From positions 1-12,471 of the forward strand of contig CAYWSJ010000096.1 in the NCBI GenBank assembly GCA_964461045.1: a stretch of DNA of 12,471 bases, read 5' to 3'. Shown in pieces: positions 6,582-12,471 of the stretch. This DNA comes from JAGXLC01 sp964461045. Its GTDB lineage: Bacteria; Bacteroidota; Bacteroidia; Bacteroidales; UBA12077. The notes under the pieces are model-generated. The model saw nothing but the letters and a program-made list of their open reading frames with translations. It made no database searches and was not told the origin of the DNA. The translations under genes were made by a program, and so were the position numbers. Every line of letters begins with the position of its first letter. Position 1 is the first letter of the stretch.

Positions 6582-6843
6582 GCTGACCTCCTTTCGTCAG
6601 ATATTTTGAGATTGCCACAGTGGCAATAAATACTACAAGAGAGAGGATTATGACAATATCCATATATTCTTTTTTGCCTGTAATGATCATTGTTAAAAGC
6701 ATCATTCCTGCTGCCAAAAAGGCCAGCAAATCAATGGCTATGACACGATCTGCCAATTCCGGTCCTTTTATTAACCGGTACATTACCAGTACAAAGGCGG
6801 CAATTAATATGTATAGTGCTATTTTGGCTCCAAGGACAATCAT
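6574..6843 (-). CDS. mrpF: Mrp/Mnh cation:proton antiporter subunit F
   Basis: Small membrane subunit (89 residues) of the MrpF/PhaF family. It has three membrane segments, at about 4-22 (LGAKIALYILIAAFVLVMY), 36-56 (VIAIDLLAFLAAGMMLLTMI) and 62-82 (MDIVIILSLVVFIATVAIS). The conserved family stretch RLIKGPELADRVIAIDLL links the first two; its Asp in the second segment is a conserved polar membrane residue in this family. It begins five bases after the mrpE stop, and its 3' end carries the mrpG ribosome binding site and start. The length is normal for the family. Confidence 0.93.
   Translation of the reverse strand: MIVLGAKIALYILIAAFVLVMYRLIKGPELADRVIAIDLLAFLAAGMMLLTMIITGKKEYMDIVIILSLVVFIATVAISKYLTKGGQHD
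6582..6596 (-). promoter_or_regulatory. Strong Shine-Dalgarno site of mrpG
   Basis: Minus-strand AAAGGAGGT, followed by CAGC and then ATG, gives nine bases of complementarity to the usual 16S rRNA 3' end at near-optimal spacing. Bacteroidota genes rarely carry such a site, so it fixes the mrpG start at 6581 and suggests independent reinitiation on this distal cistron rather than coupling alone. Confidence 0.6.
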
Positions 6844-6848
6844 AGTTA

Positions 6849-7187
6849 TTAAGTAAATAAATTTGATACTCGTTTTTCCAGTTTTCCAATTTCTTTAACT
6901 TGTTTTCTCCTCCCGGAAAAATTCAGAATATGCACATACATGAATTTTTTGTCTTCTGTCAGGTCCATTGTGAAAGTTCCTGGTGTCATGCTAATAAGAT
7001 TTGCCAGTAGAAGAATTGCATGGTTTTTTTGAAGATTTACAGGCACCTTAATGATTGCAGGCCGCAGATCTATTTTAGGATGCAGGATATAATATGCCAG
7101 GTGAAAATTGGACTTCACCAGCGTTCCCAGATAAAAGAGAAGAAATTCGATGCTTCTGTATATTTTCTTAAGGTTATATAAAATCAT
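6849..7187 (-). CDS. mrpE: Mrp/Mnh cation:proton antiporter subunit E, short form
   Basis: MrpE/MnhE-family subunit needed for assembly of the antiporter. The conserved C-terminal domain is clear: LVKSNFHLAYYILHPKIDLR, then PAIIKVPVNLQ, then LLLANLISMTPGTFTMDLTE and MYVHILNF. At 112 residues it is well short of the roughly 160 of Bacillus MrpE. By recalled alignment it begins where the first two membrane segments of that protein have already ended, keeping only one hydrophobic stretch (IEFLLFYLGTLVKSNFHLAY). The preceding mrpD stop is only 11 bases upstream, so there is no room for a lost 5' part or a frameshifted remnant. The ATG at 7187 is therefore the natural start. No in-frame break is seen, so I treat it as functional. 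Confidence 0.88.
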   Translation of the reverse strand: MILYNLKKIYRSIEFLLFYLGTLVKSNFHLAYYILHPKIDLRPAIIKVPVNLQKNHAILLLANLISMTPGTFTMDLTEDKKFMYVHILNFSGRRKQVKEIGKLEKRVSNLFT

Positions 7188-7198
7188 ATTTAAAAAAA

Positions 7199-8677
7199 TT
7201 AATTCAATACTGCGTTAATGTACACTTCCGGATTTTTCATTGCTTCCGCGGCATCCAGGAAAACATCCATAAACCATCCGGCAGTTAGTCCAACAGCCAG
7301 CGTAGCCAGTGCAAATATTGTTACAGGCAAAATCATTGTTCCTTTGAGCGGATTTTTATTTATTTCTCTTGCTCCGTCAGGTTTGGGTTTCCAGAAAGCT
7401 TCATGCCAGATTTTTAGCATGGAAAAAAGCGTTACAATACCTACCCATACTGCAACACCTGTAATTACATAATGTTCAGCTTTAAAACCACCCATGATCA
7501 GGAATAATTTTCCAAAAAAGCCTGACAAGGGAGGCAATCCTGCCAAAGAAAGTGCCGGGATAAAAAACAACAATCCCAGCCAGGGGTATGCTTTAAAAAG
7601 ACCGCCAATGTCTTTGAGCTGATAACTGCCCGTTTTTTCATAAACTAATTTGCCAACAAGAAAAGTAGCTGTTTTGGACAGAATATTATGCACTGTAAAA
7701 AAGATGGCTGCAGCAATAGAGAATACAGTAAAAAAACCGAGTCCCATGATAATATAACCTACCTGGCTAATGATGTGAAAAGAGAGAATTCGTCGGATGT
7801 CAAACTGGGAGGCTGCTGTTAACACTCCTATCACCATTGTTAAGCCGGCGAGTATGAGAATAAGGTTTTGCCAGAAGGGTGTCAGTTCTACCAGGAAAAG
7901 TGTGGAAAAGCGAATCATTGCGTAGACTCCTACTTTTGTCAGTAACCCGGCAAAAAGAGCTGTAATGGTTACCGGAGCTGTATGATAAGAGGAAGGCAGC
8001 CAGAAAAATAGTGGGAATAGACCCGCTTTAACGGCAAAAGCAATAAAAAAGAGCACAAACGATGAGTACATGAGGAACGACTGATCGTTTCCCCGCAGAA
8101 TATTTGCCAGGTCAGCCATGTTTAATGTGCCGGTTTTTCCGTAGATTAGACCTATTCCGGCTAAAAACAGAAGCGAACCCACCAGGTTCATTGTAACATA
8201 TTTGATGGCACCTTCCAGTTGTTTTCTCTTGCTTCCAAGGGTAATAAGCACAAAAGAAGACATCAGCATGACTTCAAACCAAACGTAAAGGTTAAAAATA
8301 TCACCGGCTATAAAAGCACCGTTAACACCCATCATCAGGGTATGAAAAAAGAGGAAGAATTTATTTTTGTGGTGTTCTTCGGTTAAGCCGTTCAGGGCAA
8401 ACATTCCGACCATCAGGGCAGTGAACGAGGTCACCATCAGCATAACTGCACTGAACAGGTCAATGGCCAGTGTTATGCCAAATGGCGCTTTCCATCCACC
8501 CGCCTGGGTAACCAGTATTCCTTCTTCCCTGACCAGGATAAAGATAAGCAGACTTGCCAGAAACATAACAATTGCCCCTCCAAGGCCGACTGACTTCAGC
8601 CAGCGCGTATTTTTCCCTCCCATAAGGAGAAGGATCACAAATAAAAGAGGAGTCAGTATGGGCAGCACTGTTATCAT
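7199..8677 (-). CDS. mrpD: Mrp/Mnh cation:proton antiporter subunit D
   Basis: Large antiporter-like subunit (492 residues, about 14 membrane segments) homologous to the proton-pumping subunits NuoL/M/N of complex I. It carries the proton-path residues of the family: E135 in the fifth segment (IFNLYVWFEVMLMSSF), K217 in the seventh (AVKAGLFPLFFWLPSSYHTA) and K248 in the eighth (LLTKVGVYAM), with the broken-helix signature around GLFPLFFWLP. In the Mrp complex it moves protons coupled to Na+ exchange. The start ATG overlaps the mrpC stop as ATGA, giving tight coupling. Its place between mrpC and mrpE, and the full mrp set around it, separate it from a complex I subunit. Confidence 0.95.
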   Translation of the reverse strand: MITVLPILTPLLFVILLLMGGKNTRWLKSVGLGGAIVMFLASLLIFILVREEGILVTQAGGWKAPFGITLAIDLFSAVMLMVTSFTALMVGMFALNGLTEEHHKNKFFLFFHTLMMGVNGAFIAGDIFNLYVWFEVMLMSSFVLITLGSKRKQLEGAIKYVTMNLVGSLLFLAGIGLIYGKTGTLNMADLANILRGNDQSFLMYSSFVLFFIAFAVKAGLFPLFFWLPSSYHTAPVTITALFAGLLTKVGVYAMIRFSTLFLVELTPFWQNLILILAGLTMVIGVLTAASQFDIRRILSFHIISQVGYIIMGLGFFTVFSIAAAIFFTVHNILSKTATFLVGKLVYEKTGSYQLKDIGGLFKAYPWLGLLFFIPALSLAGLPPLSGFFGKLFLIMGGFKAEHYVITGVAVWVGIVTLFSMLKIWHEAFWKPKPDGAREINKNPLKGTMILPVTIFALATLAVGLTAGWFMDVFLDAAEAMKNPEVYINAVLN

Positions 8678-9024
8678 GATTGATCTGTCTGTTTTACCTG
8701 GTCGAGGTCATACGTACCAGTTTGTTTATAATATTTGTATTTAAGCACCAAGGTGAAAGCAACAATTCCAAACCCAATTACAATGGCTGTCAAAACCAAT
8801 GCCTGGGGAAGCGGATCGGCCATTTCTTCTGCCGCTTTGGCGCCCTCTTTTGCTAAAAAAGCAGGCTTTCCCCCGGTGAGTCCGGCAACCATAAAAATCA
8901 GAAGATTGGTGGCATTGCTCAGAAAAATGATCCCCAGTATCAGTTTAACCAAACTTCTTCTTAACAGCATATACACGCCTGCAGCGTATAAAATTCCTAC
9001 CAGTATGGATAGTATTATTTCCAT
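8674..9024 (-). CDS. mrpC: Mrp/Mnh cation:proton antiporter subunit C
   Basis: NuoK-like subunit of 116 residues with three membrane segments, at about 3-20 (IILSILVGILYAAGVYML), 28-50 (LVKLILGIIFLSNATNLLIF) and 80-104 (ALVLTAIVIGFGIVAFTLVL). The motif DPLPQALVLTAIVIG is the family signature. The frame also allows an ATG at 9030, but the ATG at 9024 is chosen: the protein then begins MEIILSI like known MrpC proteins, and a GGAGGA sequence at 9036 to 9031 is six bases upstream, whereas it would touch the 9030 codon. The gene overlaps the end of mrpB by 10 bases and shares an ATGA overlap with mrpD. Confidence 0.94.
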   Translation of the reverse strand: MEIILSILVGILYAAGVYMLLRRSLVKLILGIIFLSNATNLLIFMVAGLTGGKPAFLAKEGAKAAEEMADPLPQALVLTAIVIGFGIVAFTLVLKYKYYKQTGTYDLDQVKQTDQS

Positions 9025-9443
9025 GACCATTCCTCCATCATTGATGTAACAATTAAAAACAAGAATCCTATCACAGTAAAATAGATTCCGATATCAAACA
9101 GCAGCGGAGTTCCCAGCTTTATTGTTTTTTCTGTAAAGATCCCCGGGATTTCTGTCCATACACCGTCAAGGAAAAAGCCTCCCGTGAAACCACCCCAGAT
9201 TCCGCTAACAAGAATTGATGTCAGACCAATTATGAGATAAACAACCGCCTGTTTGCTGCTTTTACCTTTCAGACTTTCTATTTCAAACGCCAGGGGCTTG
9301 AATATTAATGCACTTCCGGCAATCAGTCCGCCAATAAATCCGCCTCCCGGCTGGTTATGTCCCCTTAGAAGTAACCAAACCGAAACCATTATGAAAATGT
9401 ACTTTAGCACTGAAGAGGCCAGTTTTAAAATCTTTGTTTTCAT
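9015..9443 (-). CDS. mrpB: Mrp/Mnh cation:proton antiporter subunit B
   Basis: Membrane subunit of the MnhB family, 142 residues with four hydrophobic segments. The family signature is plain: LRGHNQPGGGFIGGLIAGSA at about 26-45, and the closing GTPLLFDIGIYFTVIGF near 110-126. A loop with WGGFTGGFFLDGVW lies between segments. In this operon MrpB is a separate protein and the MrpB-like fold at the end of MrpA is also present, as in the standard seven-gene (group 1) systems. Its ATG overlaps the mrpA stop (ATGA at 9443 to 9440). Confidence 0.95.
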   Translation of the reverse strand: MKTKILKLASSVLKYIFIMVSVWLLLRGHNQPGGGFIGGLIAGSALIFKPLAFEIESLKGKSSKQAVVYLIIGLTSILVSGIWGGFTGGFFLDGVWTEIPGIFTEKTIKLGTPLLFDIGIYFTVIGFLFLIVTSMMEEWSWK

Positions 9444-11737
9444 TTTGGTTTCATTTTTAAAAGTGCTACAATACCTAACGCTGCAATCATCAGAACAGTG
9501 ATCTCTCCAAGTGTGTCTAATGCCCGAAAGTCTACAAGGATTACATTTACCACATTGCTTCCAAAACCTTTTTCAAGGCTGTTTTCAACAAAATATTCAG
9601 AAATCGGCTTGCTGAATTCAAGGTGCGTAGCTTTCAGTGCTACGCCAGTCATGAACCCTCCCACCAAAAGCGCTACAATGGCATCCCTTATTTTTGTATT
9701 TCTTGAAGAAAGTTTTGCAAATTGCGGGAGTTTTAGAATTACCAGGACGAAAATCACTACAGTAAGTGTTTCAACAAGTATTTGTGTGATAGCTAGGTCA
9801 ATGGCGCTAAAAGTCATGTAGATCAGTGCAATTCCATAACCTGTAACTCCCATTGAAATAATTGCTGCCATTCTCGACCTGGAGAGGATTGTAAAAATGG
9901 CACTTACAAGGATTATTACAGTGACACCTATTGTAAGTATTGATACCTCTTCTATTGTCCATTCAAATTCCCAGAAACGAATGTTGATCAACTGGAACCA
10001 TCCCAGCAGGGCAACCATCAGAAACAGAACCATCAGGTAAAATCTGTGGTAACCGTGTTGTATCAGTTGTGTGTTCTTTTTGGCAATGTGCATGATACCA
10101 TCCAGAAATCCGAAAAACACATCGCTTAGCTGGACGCTGAAAAGCTTTCGGTTTATTTTTCTGATCACAGGAATAATTTTTTTCCTCAGGAGAAAAAGAA
10201 TAAAGCCACTTGCCAGGGTCACCAGGCTAAGCATTAAAATCTGGTTAAAGCCATGCCAGAGCTTCAGTTTGATATCAAGTTCCCTGGCCCTGATCGCCGA
10301 CAAGGCTGGTTCTATCAGATTTTCTCCCAGTTGATAAGGAAACATTCCCAGTATTAATCCGGCTAATGCTAGTATACCGGGTCCTATCCAGAAATGGAAA
10401 GTCCCTTTATGCGGTAATTTGGGCGCATTATAGGTCTTCCGGAAGAAAACGCGGTAACCAAAGAAAAGGGAAACCCACACCATGAAAATATTGGAGACCA
10501 CCCCGAAAAAGGTTACAAATCCGGCAATATGAGGTGCCTGCATCTTGGCATCGTATATTATTTCTTTGCTGACAAATCCCAGCATCGGGGGCATTCCTGC
10601 CATAGACAGCAGTGCAAGTACAGCCACAACCGTTGTAATTGGCATTTTTTTATACAGGTTCCCTAATTTGTCAATATCCCGGGTGCCGGTCTGTTTATCG
10701 ATAGAGCCAGCTACCATGAAGAGCGTTCCTTTGTAGAAAGCATGCACCAAAAGGAATATCATGGCTGCTTCGATAGAGAGTTTTGTGTTAATTCCTATTA
10801 AAAGTATAAGTGTTCCCAGGGCGCTTATGGTGGTATAAGCCAGTATAGCCTTCAGGTCGCGTTGTGTTAGTGCCAGGTATGCTCCTAGAAGCATGGTAGC
10901 CCCTCCAAACAAAGGAATGATTGTTTCCCATTCCGTTGTACCGCCCAGTACCGGACTAAGTCTTGCCAGGAGGTAAATCCCTACTTTTACCATAGTGGCT
11001 GAATGCAGGAAAGCACTGACAGGTGTGGGAGCCTGCATGGCCCCCGGCAGCCAGAAGTGAAAAGGAAACTGGGCCGATTTGCTGAAAGCTCCCCCGAGGA
11101 TTAAAATAAGGGCTGGTAAATATAAGCGATGCTGTGTTATAACATCGGCCTGACCAATCATTTCATGAATATTGTAAGTGCCGGTTATGATACCCAGCAA
11201 TACGAAGCCGGAGATCATCATCAAGCCACCGAAACTCGTCACTAACAAGGCCTGCAATGCTGCCTTGCGGGATTTTTCTTCGTGATGCTTAAAGCCAATA
11301 AGCAGAAAGGATGTGATTCCCGTGAGTTCCCAGAATACGTATAACAGAATCAGGTTCCCGGCCAGGACAAGACCCACCATAGAACCTGTGAAAATCAGCA
11401 GGTAAAAACAGAATCGTCGCGTATGGGCATAGCTTTTCATATAGCCCTGGGCATAGATCATGATAAATGAGCCGATACCAGTGATAAGCAGGGCAAACAA
11501 CAAGCTTAATCCGTCTAAAGAAAATTCCAGGTTCAGCCCGATTTCCGGCATCCAGGGGTAGGAAAAACTGATTGTATTACCATCGGCTATGAGAGGAGTC
11601 AGAAACAGCAGATAAATAAAGACACCAAACGGAAAAAGGGCTAGTATCCAGCTTTTAAATGTGTTTTGTTTACAGGGCATCAGCAGAGCCAATCCTGCTG
11701 CTGCAAACAATACTATTATCATGATAGTCAACTCCAT
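9440..11737 (-). CDS. mrpA: Mrp/Mnh cation:proton antiporter subunit A
   Basis: Largest subunit (765 residues) and first gene of the operon. The N-terminal 500 residues form a NuoL-like antiporter domain with E137 in the fifth segment (LLYVFWELTGITSFLLIGF), K220 (GGAFSKSAQFPFHFWLPGAM), H245 and K251 (SAFLHSATMVKVGIYLLARL) and the H332/K336 region (LVHAFYKGTLF). A DUF4040-type segment follows (MGVTGYGIALIYMTFSAIDL, then AITQILVETLTVVIFVLVIL), and the protein ends with the MbhE-like signature NVILVDFRALDTLGEIT. The length is close to the roughly 800 of known MrpA proteins. It provides part of the ion pathway and is essential in characterised Mrp complexes. The ATG at 11737 starts MELTIMIIVLF, directly at the first membrane helix; no Shine-Dalgarno site is seen, as is normal in Bacteroidota. 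Confidence 0.96.
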   Translation of the reverse strand: MELTIMIIVLFAAAGLALLMPCKQNTFKSWILALFPFGVFIYLLFLTPLIADGNTISFSYPWMPEIGLNLEFSLDGLSLLFALLITGIGSFIMIYAQGYMKSYAHTRRFCFYLLIFTGSMVGLVLAGNLILLYVFWELTGITSFLLIGFKHHEEKSRKAALQALLVTSFGGLMMISGFVLLGIITGTYNIHEMIGQADVITQHRLYLPALILILGGAFSKSAQFPFHFWLPGAMQAPTPVSAFLHSATMVKVGIYLLARLSPVLGGTTEWETIIPLFGGATMLLGAYLALTQRDLKAILAYTTISALGTLILLIGINTKLSIEAAMIFLLVHAFYKGTLFMVAGSIDKQTGTRDIDKLGNLYKKMPITTVVAVLALLSMAGMPPMLGFVSKEIIYDAKMQAPHIAGFVTFFGVVSNIFMVWVSLFFGYRVFFRKTYNAPKLPHKGTFHFWIGPGILALAGLILGMFPYQLGENLIEPALSAIRARELDIKLKLWHGFNQILMLSLVTLASGFILFLLRKKIIPVIRKINRKLFSVQLSDVFFGFLDGIMHIAKKNTQLIQHGYHRFYLMVLFLMVALLGWFQLINIRFWEFEWTIEEVSILTIGVTVIILVSAIFTILSRSRMAAIISMGVTGYGIALIYMTFSAIDLAITQILVETLTVVIFVLVILKLPQFAKLSSRNTKIRDAIVALLVGGFMTGVALKATHLEFSKPISEYFVENSLEKGFGSNVVNVILVDFRALDTLGEITVLMIAALGIVALLKMKPK

Positions 11738-11793
11738 TTAATGTCTGTGTTTCTAAATAAACCCATAAAATAAATAATATTGTCGGAATAATA

Positions 11794-11822
11794 CAAAGAA
11801 AAGCAGTTTTTGTTTCTGCAAA
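11794..11822 (-). promoter_or_regulatory. Possible promoter of the mrp operon
   Basis: Reading the minus strand, TTTG at 11822 to 11819 and TTTCTTTG at 11801 to 11794 are 17 bases apart. The second differs from the -7 consensus TAnnTTTG at one position. Transcription would begin near 11787, leaving a leader of about 50 bases before mrpA. The motif is weak, and other A+T-rich sites could serve. Confidence 0.3.
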
Positions 11823-11878
11823 CTGTAGGTTATGGATTGTCAAAATTCTGCCTTTTTGACTCAGTTTTAATTACCGAA

Positions 11879-11899
11879 TGTCCAAAAAATATTGGGACA
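11879..11899. repeat. Short inverted repeat upstream of mrpA
   Basis: TGTCC at 11879-11883 and GGACA at 11895-11899 are perfect inverted copies separated by 11 mostly A/T bases. It could be a transcription-factor site or the remnant of an insertion-sequence end; I see no transposase or second copy in the window. The surrounding 11823-12050 stretch shows no coding frame of note. Confidence 0.3.
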
Positions 11900-12050
11900 G
11901 TTATTGGCAAATTAGCTGAAATTCAGACATACCAAGAGCAATGAAAAAAATTCCCGAAAGAGAATAAACTTTTAAAAGATAGCTATCAGGCATGGCTGTC
12001 TTGATAACGCATTTTTGGTGCTGGGAGTAGATTTTTAATTATTAAATGAC

Positions 12051-12120
12051 TAAATGGTTATATTGTTCTATTGTTCTATTGTTAAATGGTTAAATTGAGT
12101 TGATTGAGTTGATTGAGTTT
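12051..12120. repeat. Short tandem repeats in a non-coding region
   Basis: Three copies of an 8-base unit TATTGTT(C/A) at 12061-12084 lie between two copies of TAAATGGTTA (12051-12060 and 12083-12092). They are followed by almost three copies of a 9-base unit TTGAGTTGA at 12095-12120. Copies are nearly perfect, which points to slippage-type repeats in non-coding DNA. Confidence 0.7.
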
Positions 12121-12150
12121 TCTAACATCCCCCGGCCACTTTTTTCAAAC

Positions 12151-12471
12151 CAACTTTAAACCTTAAACGTTGAGCTTTAAATCCATTTCTCATTGTTCAC
12201 CTCCCTGTCGCTCATTTGTAACAAATGCCTTTCGTTTGTCGTTCTCGTTTAAAGGATGCGTTTTTTGCGATCTTCGCGCCTGAATCTTAGCGGCCTTTGC
12301 GTGAATTAAATGAGTTCACGCAAAGGCCGCTAAGAAGACGCAAAGCATGCAAAGATTGTTCCTGCGGAAATTACAACTGTAGCAAGAGCTGTGTATTTAT
12401 TTGAGTTCTGTAACTATTTCTACGGATCAACTTTAAACATTGAATCTTAAACGTTAAACCCATTGTTCATT
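12151..12471. repeat. Degenerate direct repeat flanking the large hairpin
   Basis: Three words recur in the same order on each side of the hairpin: CAACTTTAAAC (12151-12161 and 12428-12438), CTTAAACGTT (12162-12171 and 12446-12455) and CATTGTTCA (12191-12199 and 12461-12469). The copies differ in spacing and the second runs to the window edge. A 15-base palindrome, CATTTGT-A-ACAAATG, lies between them at 12213-12227. This looks like an intergenic repeat family, not coding sequence. Confidence 0.5.
12265..12354. repeat. Bacteroidota-type palindromic intergenic element
   Basis: A perfect 20-base inverted repeat, arms 12286-12305 and 12315-12334, with a 9-base loop (TTAAATGAG). The arm core reads CGGCCTTTGCGTGAA. 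Beyond it the arms stay partly complementary out to about 12265 and 12354 through units built on TTTGCG and CTTCGCG, so each arm contains degenerate repeats of a CTTTGCG word. Such CTTTGCGTGAA palindromes are common between genes in Bacteroidota. It could terminate transcription in either direction or be a non-autonomous repeat. There is no gene within 11738-12471. Confidence 0.75.

Noticed and set aside
7188..7198. Frameshifted or lost 5' part of mrpE
   Set aside because: Only 11 bases separate the mrpD stop from the mrpE ATG, and mrpD ends normally, so no remnant could fit.
7199..11737. Complex I (NuoK/L/N) genes
   Set aside because: MrpA, C and D resemble them by ancestry, but the full A-B-C-D-E-F-G order and the B, E, F and G families identify an Mrp antiporter.
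12051..12471. CRISPR array
   Set aside because: The repeat units are 8-11 bases, directly adjacent or irregularly spaced, with no uniform spacers and no cas gene.
11738..12471. A divergent gene or tRNA in the right-hand gap
   Set aside because: No open frame with plausible coding character and no cloverleaf-forming sequence was seen; the region is repeat-rich and non-coding.

Overview
The window looks like a chromosomal segment of a Bacteroidota bacterium, probably a Bacteroidales/Marinilabiliales-type lineage. The reasons are A+T-rich DNA with a characteristic intergenic palindrome family, promoter-like TAnnTTTG boxes of the Bacteroidota primary sigma factor, mostly absent Shine-Dalgarno sequences, a DUF2807 adhesin-head protein next to a small ABC exporter, and PAS-rich orphan histidine kinases. 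The assignment is an inference from these features, not from a marker gene.

Left third (1-3125, + strand): two PAS-containing sensor histidine kinases in tandem. The first is cut by the left edge: its frame is open upstream of the apparent GTG start and still encodes the tail of another PAS/PAC unit. The second is complete but has an uncertain start. No response regulator is visible, so their partners lie elsewhere or outside the window. The 400-bp gap between them holds a long imperfect inverted repeat and a promoter-like site.

Middle (3396-6117, - strand): a compact four-gene operon reading ABC ATPase, ABC-2-like permease, YtrA-type GntR repressor, DUF2807 membrane-anchored protein. In front of the ATPase gene an imperfect 22-bp palindrome overlaps the expected transcription start of a TAnnTTTG promoter. 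This suggests that the GntR protein, third in the operon, represses its own operon.

Right half (6243-11737, - strand): a complete seven-gene Mrp (Mnh/Pha) multisubunit cation/proton antiporter operon in the canonical order mrpA-B-C-D-E-F-G, with gaps of at most 11 nt and several start/stop overlaps. The MrpA and MrpD proton-path residues (TM5 Glu, TM7 Lys) are present. MrpE is short, lacking the N-terminal membrane hairpin of the Bacillus-type protein. The complex would exchange cytoplasmic Na+ (or another monovalent cation) for external H+ and serve in Na+ and pH homeostasis.

Far right (11738-12471): no convincing gene. It holds a possible mrpA promoter, a short palindrome, two short tandem repeats, a perfect 20-bp inverted repeat with degenerate outer arms, and a degenerate direct repeat flanking that hairpin. 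I see no clearly novel multi-gene system. The most interesting points are the readable operator/promoter of the ABC operon, the shortened MrpE, and the two structured intergenic repeats.
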